A stretch of DNA of 64,000 bases. Origin: JAWXBG01 sp044375415. GTDB lineage: Bacteria; Bacteroidota; Bacteroidia; Flavobacteriales_D; Sanyastnellaceae. A program made the position numbers and the translations under genes. The DNA is taken from assembly GCA_044375415.1 (NCBI GenBank), contig JBILMS010000001.1, positions 186,001 to 250,000 on the forward strand, given 5' to 3'. Of this stretch, positions 9,160-18,593 are shown piece by piece. The first letter of the stretch is position 1. The number at the start of each line of letters is the position of its first letter. The notes beneath the pieces were generated by a model. It ran no database searches. It saw nothing but the letters and a program-made list of their open reading frames with translations, and had not been told where the DNA came from.

Positions 9160-10509
9160 ATGTCAAACAAGTATCAATCCGAGATAGACGCCTTCATGGC
9201 CGACATCAAGGCAAAAAACCAGAATGAACCGGAGTTTATTCAGGCTGTGCACGAGGTTGCTGAAGCAGTTATCCCGTACATTGAGGAGAATCCAAAGTAC
9301 AAAACTGCCAAAATTCTTCAGCGTATTGCCGAACCGGAAAGAACCCTCATTTTCCGTGTTCCATGGTTAGATGATAAGGGTGAAGTCCAGGTAAACCGAG
9401 GCTACCGTGTAGAATTCAATAGCGCAATCGGTCCTTATAAGGGCGGTTTGCGTTTTCACCCGACAGTAAACTTGTCGGTATTGAAATTCCTAGGTTTTGA
9501 ACAAATATTCAAAAACTCCCTGACTACTCTTCCTATGGGCGGTGGTAAAGGTGGAAGTGATTTTGATCCGAAAGGAAAAACAGATAATGAAGTTATGCGC
9601 TTTTGCCAAAGCTTCATGACCGAATTGGCTCGTCACATTGGTGCCGACACTGACGTTCCTGCCGGCGACATCGGAGTTGGTGGTCGCGAAATCGGATATA
9701 TGTTCGGTCAATACAAACGTCTTCGCAATGAGTTTACAGGAGTACTTACCGGAAAAGGTAGAAATTGGGGTGGTTCGTTGATCCGTCCTGAAGCAACCGG
9801 TTATGGAACTGTATACTTTGCCCAAGAGATGTTGAAGACTAAAGGCGCAAATTTCACAGGCAAAACTGTTTTGGTATCCGGAAGTGGAAACGTTGCTCAG
9901 TATGCCATTGAAAAAGCTACAGAATTGGGTGCCAAAGTGGTTACAGCTTCTGACAGCAGCGGGTTTGTCTACGACAAAGATGGTTTCAATGCAGAAAAGC
10001 TTGCTTTCCTCATGGACCTGAAAAATGTAAAACGTGGACGTATTAAGGACTACGCAGACAAGTACGGATGCGAATTCCATGAAGGTAAAACACCATGGGG
10101 AATTAAATGCGATATCGCATTACCCTGTGCTACTCAAAATGAGTTGAAAGGTGAGGATGCCAAAATACTGGTAGAAAATGGTTGTATGTGTGTAGCTGAA
10201 GGCGCTAACATGCCTAGCACACCTGAGGCCATCGAACATTTCCTTGCTAAACAAATCCTTTTTGCACCGGGTAAAGCTTCAAATGCAGGTGGAGTTGCTA
10301 CTTCAGGACTAGAAATGTCGCAGAATTCATTGCGTCTTTCATGGTCTAGAGAAGAAGTTGACCAGCGCTTACACCAGATCATGAAAGATATTCATGCCGC
10401 TTGCGTGAAATTCGGAACAGAAAATGGTGTTACGAACTATGTTAAAGGCGCTAATGTCGCCGGTTTCGTGAAAGTAGCCGATGCCATGCTCGATCAAGGT
10501 GTGGTGTAA
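9160..10509 (+). CDS. gdhA: Glutamate dehydrogenase, NADP-type
   Basis: Interconverts glutamate with 2-oxoglutarate and ammonium. The length (449 residues) and the motifs PMGGGKGGSDFDPKGK (catalytic lysine loop), GDIGVGGREIGYMFG, SGSGNVAQYA (Rossmann dinucleotide site) and PCATQNELKG place it in the hexameric, mainly NADPH-dependent, assimilatory class. It is transcribed alone, from a promoter-like TATATTTG just upstream to a strong intrinsic terminator just downstream, and lies back-to-back with the RND transporter. Cofactor preference is inferred from family length and class, not proven. Confidence 0.97.
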   Translation: MSNKYQSEIDAFMADIKAKNQNEPEFIQAVHEVAEAVIPYIEENPKYKTAKILQRIAEPERTLIFRVPWLDDKGEVQVNRGYRVEFNSAIGPYKGGLRFHPTVNLSVLKFLGFEQIFKNSLTTLPMGGGKGGSDFDPKGKTDNEVMRFCQSFMTELARHIGADTDVPAGDIGVGGREIGYMFGQYKRLRNEFTGVLTGKGRNWGGSLIRPEATGYGTVYFAQEMLKTKGANFTGKTVLVSGSGNVAQYAIEKATELGAKVVTASDSSGFVYDKDGFNAEKLAFLMDLKNVKRGRIKDYADKYGCEFHEGKTPWGIKCDIALPCATQNELKGEDAKILVENGCMCVAEGANMPSTPEAIEHFLAKQILFAPGKASNAGGVATSGLEMSQNSLRLSWSREEVDQRLHQIMKDIHAACVKFGTENGVTNYVKGANVAGFVKVADAMLDQGVV

Positions 10510-10531
10510 AAAAATAGATGATATTCAAAAA

Positions 10532-10560
10532 AGGCCTGCATTTGCGGGCCTTTTTTTTTT
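10532..10560 (+). terminator. Rho-independent terminator of gdhA
   Basis: An 8-bp GC-rich stem (AGGCCTGC/GCGGGCCT with one G-U pair) and a short loop, followed by ten T residues, 22 bases after the gdhA stop codon. Confidence 0.9.
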
Positions 10561-10576
10561 AACGTCAATCTCTCTA

Positions 10577-10584
10577 TACCTTTA
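10577..10584 (+). promoter_or_regulatory. Possible -7 element of the first secreted PKD protein
   Basis: TACCTTTA is one base from TAnnTTTG, lies just after the gdhA terminator and 58 bases before the ATG at 10642. The -33 element is not distinct because the upstream region is the terminator T-run. Confidence 0.35.
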
Positions 10585-10641
10585 CATACAGATGCAACCT
10601 TAGCTAGACTTTTTTACTCTTATTGAGTGTAATACTACTTC

Positions 10642-12921
10642 ATGAAACCGAACTTACTCGTCTCATTTTCTGTCACTCTACTCCTCTCATTTTCGCAATT
10701 AGCGAGCGTAGCACAGTTACATTATTTCGAAGAGTCGATCAATGGTGGAGTGACGATGGGTGGATGGTCGCCCGACGTATTTGGCAGCGGAGCAGGAGCC
10801 TTTGACATATACATAGAACCGGGAAGTACTATATATCGTGCATTTTTAGTTGCCGGCAGATTGGGTCCGGGCGATGGCACCGTTACACTCAATGGAATTA
10901 ATTATGCACTGTCGGCGGCAAACGAAGCATCGGGGCCTTTTTTCACGACTTACGGCGATCCTAGTGCTGTCCATGTCATAGATGTTACAGCGGATATTGA
11001 TCCGACAGTGCTCAATTATACCATTTCCGGTGGAACACCTTACCAAGATTTTCAATTAGTTGTTTTTTACGAAAACGCCGGCTTGGGTCCTGTTACAGGT
11101 GCTCTATTTCTTAATAGTGCCGATATGGGAGTAGCTGTAGCAAACTGGACCTTAAATTTCGATAATCCTATATCCAATTCAGGAGATGTAGCCATGGCAT
11201 TTTTTAATTCTTATCAATGCGATGCCATATTTGATGCAGAAGACATAACTGTGAATGGAACTTATATTGGTACAACCGGATCGCAGGATATAAATTCCGG
11301 TTGGTGCACAGGCACCTTAGGTAATTTCTACTACCAAAATGCTACCCTCACGGGATTAGGCGACGACAATGCCGATCAAGCTGTAGGAGGATCCGAAGCT
11401 CTCAGTAATGCCGCTGCACTCATTCCAAATGGAAGCACAACTGTAGATGTGTTATTTGAACATGCAGGAGGAGGCGGAGATAATCACCAGTGGAGCATCG
11501 TGACCGTTTTTGGAAGTTCATGCGTTGCTCCTACTCCAAACTTTGCATTTACGGAAGTCTGTGTGGGAGAAGAAACCACATTTACCGATTCTTCTGTCGG
11601 AGCCGTATCAAGTATTCTTTGGAATTTTGATGATGGAACCACGAGTACTGATCTAAATCCTGTTCATACCTATGCCGCTGCAGGACTTTACGACGTAACA
11701 CTTACTGTTGAGGATCTCGACGGTTGTAGCGATTCATTTACACAACAAATAAATGTTTTTGCACTACCCACCGTTTCCATTATTCAATCGGAAGGTTGCG
11801 GAGGAGATCCATTTACCCTCACAGCATCGGGAGCATCAGACTATGTATGGGAACCGGGCACACTTTCCGGTTCGGCAATAAATGTTTTACCTGCTGTAGA
11901 AACGGATTATATCGCAACGGGTACTGATTCCAATGGATGTGTATCTACAAGCAGCATCACAGTCATTCCTGTTGATACATTGCAAGTTACCGCAGAATGG
12001 ATTACCGATTCATCATGCGACAATCCTACCGGTGGTTCCGCTCAAGCGTTTGTCAGTGGTGGCGAAGGTCCTTACGAATTTCTGTGGTCACCGCTTGGAG
12101 GGACGAACACAACAGGCACTAATATGATCGCAGGCATTTATACCGTTCAAGTAACAGATGCTTTGGATTGCGCAGTTCAAAGTAATCCTGTAACTATTAT
12201 TCAAACCGGTTTACCTGAAGTAACCATCTCAGGACCCTTAGAAATTTGTCCGGGTGAAGAGATAGAACTTATAGCGGAAGGTGCCACCACGTACGAATGG
12301 GCAAGTGGCGAAATTACATCTTCGATTACGATTGCTCCCCTTGGAACCACCACTTATTCAGTCATTGGAAATGTGGGTATTTGCAGCAATTCTGATTCTA
12401 TCACCGTAATCGTTTACGATGTGAACGCATGGAACGGAGATACAACTTTTGTGGTTCCATTTTCTACATCCATTTTGGTAGAACTACCGTCAGAAAATTT
12501 ATATACATGGAGTCCCTCAACCTTTCTAAGTTGTTCGGATTGTCCTAACCCAATGATTACTCCGACTGAAACGACTCTGTATAGTGTCATTTCGCAAGAC
12601 ACCACCAATGGTTGTATCGAAGAAAGTTTTGTTCTTGTTGTGGTTGAATTTGCGGATGCTTTTATTCCAAATGCGATTACACTAACTAATGACGATTTGA
12701 ATGAAGTTTTTAGAGTCTATGGTGGACCATTTATCAATCCGGTAATGCGAATATTTAATCGATGGGGAATAAAAGTATTTGAAACAAATGACATCGAGAA
12801 AGGCTGGAACGGTGGTATTGACGGATATTATGCTCCCGATGGCGTGTACGTTTATCAGGTGGAATACGACACAGATGAAGGACGTAAAAAGTTAGCCGGC
12901 ACTGTTACTATTATCAGATAA
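10642..12921 (+). CDS. Secreted PKD-domain protein with type B T9SS sorting domain (paralogue 1)
   Basis: A 759-residue protein predicted to be exported by Sec and then by the type IX system. A signal peptide (residues 1-25, cleavage after SVAQ) precedes an unnamed N-terminal beta domain (about 26-294, reminiscent of DUF3344-like repeats), a PKD domain (about 297-373, with the typical WNFDDGT and HTY), Ig-like and SprB-like segments rich in Cys-x-x-x-Gly turns, and a C-terminal domain of about 85 residues (IFNRWGIKVFETN, DGVYVYQVEY) that matches the gliding-motility-associated type B sorting domain. It therefore probably ends on or outside the outer membrane. The next gene is a full-length paralogue. 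Adhesin-like role inferred; no enzymatic motif seen. Confidence 0.88.
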   Translation: MKPNLLVSFSVTLLLSFSQLASVAQLHYFEESINGGVTMGGWSPDVFGSGAGAFDIYIEPGSTIYRAFLVAGRLGPGDGTVTLNGINYALSAANEASGPFFTTYGDPSAVHVIDVTADIDPTVLNYTISGGTPYQDFQLVVFYENAGLGPVTGALFLNSADMGVAVANWTLNFDNPISNSGDVAMAFFNSYQCDAIFDAEDITVNGTYIGTTGSQDINSGWCTGTLGNFYYQNATLTGLGDDNADQAVGGSEALSNAAALIPNGSTTVDVLFEHAGGGGDNHQWSIVTVFGSSCVAPTPNFAFTEVCVGEETTFTDSSVGAVSSILWNFDDGTTSTDLNPVHTYAAAGLYDVTLTVEDLDGCSDSFTQQINVFALPTVSIIQSEGCGGDPFTLTASGASDYVWEPGTLSGSAINVLPAVETDYIATGTDSNGCVSTSSITVIPVDTLQVTAEWITDSSCDNPTGGSAQAFVSGGEGPYEFLWSPLGGTNTTGTNMIAGIYTVQVTDALDCAVQSNPVTIIQTGLPEVTISGPLEICPGEEIELIAEGATTYEWASGEITSSITIAPLGTTTYSVIGNVGICSNSDSITVIVYDVNAWNGDTTFVVPFSTSILVELPSENLYTWSPSTFLSCSDCPNPMITPTETTLYSVISQDTTNGCIEESFVLVVVEFADAFIPNAITLTNDDLNEVFRVYGGPFINPVMRIFNRWGIKVFETNDIEKGWNGGIDGYYAPDGVYVYQVEYDTDEGRKKLAGTVTIIR

Positions 12922-13023
12922 GGCTCCTCGGCTCCGCTCGTTCACCGATACTAAGTTTCTTAAACTTATAAGAACGAATCCAAATGTCTTTACCTTCATC
13001 CGATTCAATTTAATTATCCACAG

Positions 13024-15333
13024 ATGGGAACCCTAATCAAGCCTTTCGCCCGGCGTGTTAAAAAGTACTTTATTGTTGTTCCGTTTTTTGCTTTGTTCAT
13101 TTCACAATCTGCAAAAGCACAACTTCATTTTTATGAAGCCACATTCAATGGAGGTGTTACATCGGCAGGTTGGTCGCCTGATGTATTTGGTGCCGGCACA
13201 GGTAGTTTTGATATTTACATAGAACCAGGAAGTACAATCCAAGCCGCTTTTCTTATTGCAAGCCGATTGGGTCCCGGTGATGGAACAGTAACTCTTAATG
13301 GCATCGACCATGGGCTATCTGTGCTCAATCAAATTACGGGTCCTTTCACAACACTATACGGTGATCCTAGCGCAGTTCATGTGGTGGATGTTACCGCGGA
13401 CATAGATCCTGCAGTTACCAACTATCAGATAACGGGTGGCACCCCTTATCAAGATTTTCAATTGGTAGTTTTTTATGATAACCCCGTGTTATCTGTCGTA
13501 ACGGGGGCAATCTTCCTCAATACGGTGAGTTTGAATGTTGCTTCCTCCCTATGGACCTTAGACTTTGACACTCCTATTATCAATGCCGATGATGTAGCCA
13601 TGTGTTTCTTCAATTCATATCAATGTGATATGGGGGCCGATGCCGAAAACATCACCGTTAATGGAACTTATATTGGAACTACCGGGACACAAGATTCCAA
13701 CTCCGGATGGTGCACCGGAACTATTGGAAGTTTCTACTATCAAAATGCAGCTGTAACAGCTCTTGGCGACGATAATGTGGATCAAGCAGTAAATGCAGGC
13801 GAAGCGTTGAGCGATGCAGCTGCGCTTATTCCTAATGGCAGTGATCAAATAACCGTACTTTTTGAGCATGTCGGAGGTAATCAAGATAATCATCAATGGA
13901 GTATAGTAACTGTTTATGGAAGTTCCTGTCAGGCACAGGCACCGGAAATTAGCGCTACAACCGTGTGTTTAGGTGAAAATACCTCTTTTTCCGAAATCAG
14001 CGGAAATGCATACAACACGTGGAATTGGGATTTCGGAGATGGAAATACTTCGGCAGAACAAAACCCGGAACATACCTATTCAACTGCAGGTGATTATAAT
14101 GTAGTCTTAAGTGTTGCAGATTCTGAAGGTTGTTTTAATGCCCTCAACTTATTGGTAACAGTTTATCCTTTGCCTGAAATTAATGTTGAATTGACGGGAG
14201 GTTGTGATAATAATGAATACACTTTGATTGCCACAGGAGCCGAAACATACATTTGGAATCCGGGCAATCTTTCTGCATCGGACATTACCGTGAACCTTGA
14301 TATATCCACTACATTTCAAATTTCAGGAAGTAGTGAATTTGGTTGTATTTCGAATATCGAATACGACGCTATACCGGTTGAACCATTAGAAGCTGCTTTA
14401 GAAATTTTATCTAATCCTACTTGTGAGGACGCAACTAATGGATCCCTCAACGCAGTTGTACAAGGTGGGCTAGAACCATTCACATTTGTATGGTTACCGC
14501 TCGGTTCTTCTTCCGCAATAAATGGTGAGTTATCTGCCGGCATTTATTCGGTTACTGTAACTGATGCAAGAGGATGTTCTATAACTAGTCAGCCTATAGA
14601 ACTTATACAAACCGGACTTCCCGATGTTATCATTTCCGGTCCGAATTTTTTGTGTCCCGGAGAAACAATTACACTAACCGCTTCCGGTGCAAATACCTAT
14701 GAATGGTCCACAGGAGAAATCGGCAATTCCATAGAGGTCAGTCCCGACGTTTCTGCCACTTACACCGTAACGGGCAATAATGGATTGTGTGAGAATTCTG
14801 CCAGTGCCGAAGTAGAAGTATACACTGCGAGCAATTGGAATTTATTTGAAGAATACTTGATCGAATTTGGTCAGAGCATACAATTGAACGGGAGCATTTC
14901 CGGGAGTTATGCTTGGACGCCATCCGACGGTTTAAGTTGTTCCGACTGTCCAAATCCATTGGCTAGTCCTAGTGTTACCACGTTGTACACTATAGTCGTT
15001 CAAGATTCCGAAACGGGTTGTACTAGTGAACACCTTGTATTAATCAATGTAGAAGTAGTTACCATTTTCATTCCCAATATTGTTACATTAACCGAAGATG
15101 GATTAAACGAGGCTTTCCGTATTGAAGGTGGCCCCTTCCGCAATCCAAAATTGACTATATACAATCGATGGGGAAATGAGCTCTTTGAAACCACAGATCC
15201 ATTGAGAGGATGGAATCTGAAAATAGATGGTGAAAGAGCTCCGTCCGGAACCTACTATTACATCTACCAATATGAAACTCTTTCCGGACCAAAAAACAGA
15301 GAGGGACATTTTACGTTGATAGGCCTTCCTTAA
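13024..15333 (+). CDS. Secreted PKD-domain protein with type B T9SS sorting domain (paralogue 2)
   Basis: A 769-residue tandem paralogue of the preceding gene, matching it over the whole length: the same N-terminal domain (GDGTVTLNGI, YGDPSAVHV, GGTPYQDFQLVVFY occur in both), PKD domain with WDFGDGN and HTYSTAGDY, Ig-like and SprB-like segments, and type B T9SS sorting domain (IYNRWGNELFETT, APSGTYYYIYQYE). The signal peptide is longer (about 1-32, ending SAKAQ). The gap of about 100 bases after paralogue 1 has no clear terminator, so co-transcription is possible. Divergence is spread along the protein, with many substitutions, so the duplication is not recent. Function unknown; probably a surface or adhesive protein. 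Confidence 0.88.
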   Translation: MGTLIKPFARRVKKYFIVVPFFALFISQSAKAQLHFYEATFNGGVTSAGWSPDVFGAGTGSFDIYIEPGSTIQAAFLIASRLGPGDGTVTLNGIDHGLSVLNQITGPFTTLYGDPSAVHVVDVTADIDPAVTNYQITGGTPYQDFQLVVFYDNPVLSVVTGAIFLNTVSLNVASSLWTLDFDTPIINADDVAMCFFNSYQCDMGADAENITVNGTYIGTTGTQDSNSGWCTGTIGSFYYQNAAVTALGDDNVDQAVNAGEALSDAAALIPNGSDQITVLFEHVGGNQDNHQWSIVTVYGSSCQAQAPEISATTVCLGENTSFSEISGNAYNTWNWDFGDGNTSAEQNPEHTYSTAGDYNVVLSVADSEGCFNALNLLVTVYPLPEINVELTGGCDNNEYTLIATGAETYIWNPGNLSASDITVNLDISTTFQISGSSEFGCISNIEYDAIPVEPLEAALEILSNPTCEDATNGSLNAVVQGGLEPFTFVWLPLGSSSAINGELSAGIYSVTVTDARGCSITSQPIELIQTGLPDVIISGPNFLCPGETITLTASGANTYEWSTGEIGNSIEVSPDVSATYTVTGNNGLCENSASAEVEVYTASNWNLFEEYLIEFGQSIQLNGSISGSYAWTPSDGLSCSDCPNPLASPSVTTLYTIVVQDSETGCTSEHLVLINVEVVTIFIPNIVTLTEDGLNEAFRIEGGPFRNPKLTIYNRWGNELFETTDPLRGWNLKIDGERAPSGTYYYIYQYETLSGPKNREGHFTLIGLP

Positions 15334-15346
15334 ATCGGGAAAGAGT

Positions 15347-15354
15347 TATATTTG
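15347..15354 (+). promoter_or_regulatory. -7 promoter element of the dockerin-tailed secreted protein
   Basis: TATATTTG, a perfect TAnnTTTG match, is 22 bases before the ATG at 15376. It supports that ATG over the TTG at 15352, which would lie inside the promoter element. No good -33 TTTG is seen. Confidence 0.45.
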
Positions 15355-15375
15355 TTTGAATTAACCAGAACCATT

Positions 15376-16743
15376 ATGAAGCCTATTCTTCTCTTCACTT
15401 TTCTTTTACCCTTAACTTTACTTGCACAAGAGCCGTTTTGGACAGAAAATTTTGGTGTTGGTTGCAATCAAGGTCAACTTATAAATGGGTATGTAAGTCC
15501 AAACGGAAATTGGTCTGTTACGAATACGGGGTCCAATGCTTCTTCTTCGAATGTTTGGTATGTAAGCGCCATGGAAAACGGGAATTCAGAAGGCTCGTGT
15601 GGCAGCACTTGTGGTATTGATCGTTCATTACATATTGGAAATATAAGTGTACTCGGAATCGGAGCAGACCAAGGCGCTGCTTACTACGAAGGTCTTTCAC
15701 TCTTCTGCGGTATTTTCCCTTGTGGTGCAACTGATAAACGAGCTCAAAGCCCAATCATTAATTGTTCCGGTCAAACGGGTATCACTTTGGACTTCGATTA
15801 CATTGAAGGCGGAAATGCACAAGACAATGCCACCCTGTGGTATTTCAATGGAAGTGTTTGGTCGCAGCTCTCCGATATGGACAAGACATTTTCAGGACCG
15901 TGCAGTCCACAAGGAATTTGGACGCACTACACCATTGCTTTGCCTGCTAGTGCCGATAACAATAGCCAAGTTAGAGTAGGCTTCCGTTGGATAAACAATG
16001 AAGATGGAAATGCAACGGATCCAAGTTTTGCTGTTGACGATGTTCAACTTAGCGCCGTCCCTCAAGGAGATACCACACCGCCCACGGTAGAGTGCCCCAC
16101 AGACGCAACCATATCTTATGATGAAGCATGTACTGCCTTTGTTCCCGATTACATTACCGGCTTGGTATATTCCGATAATGAAGATCCTGCACCGATCGCC
16201 ACTCAATCTCCTCTTCCGGGAATCTCTTTTAACGGAACTCAGCAAGTTACGATTACAGTAACAGATGCCTCCGCGAATGTGACCATTTGTACATTCACTT
16301 TAGAAGCGATAGATGAAGTTGCACCGGAAATTTCGTGCACAGAAATTATTCAAACCTTTGCCGGACTGGAACCCGGAATGGTGGTGGCTGTGGAATTACT
16401 AAACGCGAGCGACGTATGTAGTTCGTACATCATAAGCAACTCTCTTGGAGGAGGCGCAGATGCCACAGGTTATTATGAGATAGGAATGACAGAGGTTATT
16501 TTTACTGCTACCGATTCATTTGGCAACAATGCCTCATGTTCGACATTGGTAGATGTTCAGCAATGCTGCGAAGCCGATTTTAATTGCGACGGAACGATCG
16601 GTGTTTCCGATTTACTATTTCTCATAGGTTACTTAGGAACAACGTGCGAGTTTAGTTGTCTAGCAGACCTGAATGACGACAATCTGGTTGGGGTGACGGA
16701 TCAGCTTGAATTCTTGGGAGTTTATGGTACCACGTGTCCCTAA
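15376..16743 (+). CDS. Secreted HYR-domain protein with dockerin-like C-terminus
   Basis: A 455-residue exported protein starting at ATG 15376 with signal peptide MKPILLFTFLLPLTLLAQ. The first 220 residues form a beta-rich, Cys-containing domain resembling MAM/jelly-roll-like regions (DFDYIEGGNAQDNATLWYF). A hyalin-repeat (HYR) region follows (VECPTDATISYDEAC, then TQQVTITVTDASANVTIC). The last 60 residues contain two EF-hand-like dockerin repeats (DFNCDGTIGVSDLLFL, then DLNDDNLVGVTDQLEFLGVYG) bounded by cysteines and ending TTCP. No type A or B T9SS sorting domain is present; the dockerin-like tail takes its place and recurs in the gene at 28506-29369. Function unknown; a calcium-stabilised surface protein is inferred. 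Confidence 0.82.
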   Translation: MKPILLFTFLLPLTLLAQEPFWTENFGVGCNQGQLINGYVSPNGNWSVTNTGSNASSSNVWYVSAMENGNSEGSCGSTCGIDRSLHIGNISVLGIGADQGAAYYEGLSLFCGIFPCGATDKRAQSPIINCSGQTGITLDFDYIEGGNAQDNATLWYFNGSVWSQLSDMDKTFSGPCSPQGIWTHYTIALPASADNNSQVRVGFRWINNEDGNATDPSFAVDDVQLSAVPQGDTTPPTVECPTDATISYDEACTAFVPDYITGLVYSDNEDPAPIATQSPLPGISFNGTQQVTITVTDASANVTICTFTLEAIDEVAPEISCTEIIQTFAGLEPGMVVAVELLNASDVCSSYIISNSLGGGADATGYYEIGMTEVIFTATDSFGNNASCSTLVDVQQCCEADFNCDGTIGVSDLLFLIGYLGTTCEFSCLADLNDDNLVGVTDQLEFLGVYGTTCP

Positions 16744-16746
16744 TAA

Positions 16747-18591
16747 TTATTGCGGAATTTCATCGCCACGCAATTCTCGAAAACGTTTACGAGCGTCTAC
16801 AACATAGAGACTACCCGGATATTCAATGATTAGTTTTTCATAGAGAGGCATTGCCTTCTCCGTATCTAAAAATATGTATTCATACATACCTGCAAGCTTA
16901 AATAACGCATCGTCCGCATTGATATCCATGCCATACAAGTCTACCACTTGCTGGTACATATCCCTTGAATCTTCAAACAATCCTTGTTTAAATTTCATGC
17001 TTGCTTTCATCATGAGAATATCGTCGCTTAAACTATGTCCCGCGAACTGATAGGTAATACTGTCTAGCGTAATTTCAGCTTCCGCATATTTTCCTTTGAA
17101 CGACAAAAAATCTGCACGGGCATACATTTCCATAGGCAATGTCAATGTATCCATATTAAAATTATCGGTAATAAGCAATGAGAGATCAATTGCATCATTA
17201 GAAATCAATTTTGATGTTGATGCCTTTAAGACGTCCAACTGTGTTTGTGCCCATTCGAAATCGCCGGAATAATATGACACCTTGGCGTTTCTATATTTTG
17301 CTTCATGTCCAAGAGCATCTTCTTTAAAATCCAGTTCCACCTGAGAGTACAATAAAGAAGCTTCCCACACCTCTCCTTTAAACAGTAATATGTCGGCGAG
17401 TTCGAGTTTGCACATTGCTCCGGATCGTTCATAGAGCCCAGGCATTTGCAGAGCAAAATCAAGAAGATCTATCGCTTCTTGAATTTTATCTAAACGAAAT
17501 GCTTTTATGTGAGCTAAATCCTGGATGAGTGATGCGGTGGAAGCATTTTTACCTACTTCATACAAAGTCTGCTCATATTGTTGTTCGATAAGGACAAAAG
17601 CTTCCTTGTTTCCTCCCGGCTTCTCTTCTTGTTCTGTAGTTAGAACATTCAACAATTCCATGCGAGCAGAGAGGTAATAATCGCTCAGCGGTCCTTTGTC
17701 TATTACATATTGATACGATTTAACCGCAGTAGAAAAATCTCTGTTGTTGAAAGCAAGCTGACCTAGATTCATGAGACGAAGGCCGGGCTCTCCATATCGT
17801 TTATCCAATGAAGCGGTTTGTACAAATGCAGAAGCGAAATCCTTTTTCTGTAAAAAAAGCCAAGCGAGTAATTCCGTATAAATGGGTTGGTCGGGATACT
17901 TCTGCACACGTTTCAAAAGTTTAGTGCGAAGAAGTTCTTGATTTTCCGGATTCTCTACAGGATCTAAAACACGGTTTAATGAATTCTGTACTGTTTGAAT
18001 GTAGTTAGGCGATTCTATCAAAAGATCAAGGTAGGATTCTGTCATAGCCTCAAAATCGCCCATATTTCCTTGCAACGTTGCCATTTCGTATGAATAATTA
18101 TATCCATCACCTCCCTCTGCTTTTCCGCGTTGATAGGTTTGCAGTGCATATTCAAATTCGTTGATCTTACTAAATTCATTTGCCAATTTGACAACATTAG
18201 ATCTTGTTGGCACTAGCTCTTTTAATCCTTTATCAAACTGTTCTTTGGCGTCCTCTTTCCTTCCAAATTTCGAATAAAGATCTCCCAATTGAACATAGGC
18301 AACACCATCACCCGATTCGGTTTTAAGTTTCTTCTTCACCAATTTTTCGGCCTCTTCAAAGTCATTTAAGGCGATGAGAGTGTTCAGATAGTTTGTGTAA
18401 ACAGCTTGCGTCTTATTCGTCTTGTAAATTTGCTCATAATAAAGTCGGGCTTGGTCGTATTGCCCTTGCGAGTAATAATAATCCGCCAATTCAAGTTCTT
18501 GTTGTGCCGAGATCTCAGCGACCGAGACGAACAAGAGAAAGGCAATAAAGCCGAAGATTTTATACAATGACGAGAGACTTTTATAATTCAT
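16747..18591 (-). CDS. Secreted tetratricopeptide-repeat protein
   Basis: A 614-residue protein with a signal peptide (1-29, ending EISAQ), so it acts in the periplasm or at the outer membrane. TPR units run over almost the whole chain, clearest at residues about 33-170 (YYSQGQYDQARLYYEQIYKT, AYVQLGDLYSKFGRKEDAKE) and at the C-terminus (about 530-605). It starts 2 bases after the stop of the lipoprotein gene at 18594-19184, so the two form an operon. TPR arrays scaffold protein complexes; the partner here is unknown, and the coupled lipoprotein is the obvious candidate. It converges on the dockerin-tailed gene with only 3 bases between stops. Confidence 0.85.
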   Translation of the reverse strand: MNYKSLSSLYKIFGFIAFLLFVSVAEISAQQELELADYYYSQGQYDQARLYYEQIYKTNKTQAVYTNYLNTLIALNDFEEAEKLVKKKLKTESGDGVAYVQLGDLYSKFGRKEDAKEQFDKGLKELVPTRSNVVKLANEFSKINEFEYALQTYQRGKAEGGDGYNYSYEMATLQGNMGDFEAMTESYLDLLIESPNYIQTVQNSLNRVLDPVENPENQELLRTKLLKRVQKYPDQPIYTELLAWLFLQKKDFASAFVQTASLDKRYGEPGLRLMNLGQLAFNNRDFSTAVKSYQYVIDKGPLSDYYLSARMELLNVLTTEQEEKPGGNKEAFVLIEQQYEQTLYEVGKNASTASLIQDLAHIKAFRLDKIQEAIDLLDFALQMPGLYERSGAMCKLELADILLFKGEVWEASLLYSQVELDFKEDALGHEAKYRNAKVSYYSGDFEWAQTQLDVLKASTSKLISNDAIDLSLLITDNFNMDTLTLPMEMYARADFLSFKGKYAEAEITLDSITYQFAGHSLSDDILMMKASMKFKQGLFEDSRDMYQQVVDLYGMDINADDALFKLAGMYEYIFLDTEKAMPLYEKLIIEYPGSLYVVDARKRFRELRGDEIPQ

Positions 18592-18593
18592 CT

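Noticed and set aside
9490..10080. 196-codon open frame antisense to gdhA
   Set aside because: Overlaps the glutamate dehydrogenase catalytic region; no signal, domain or promoter of its own.
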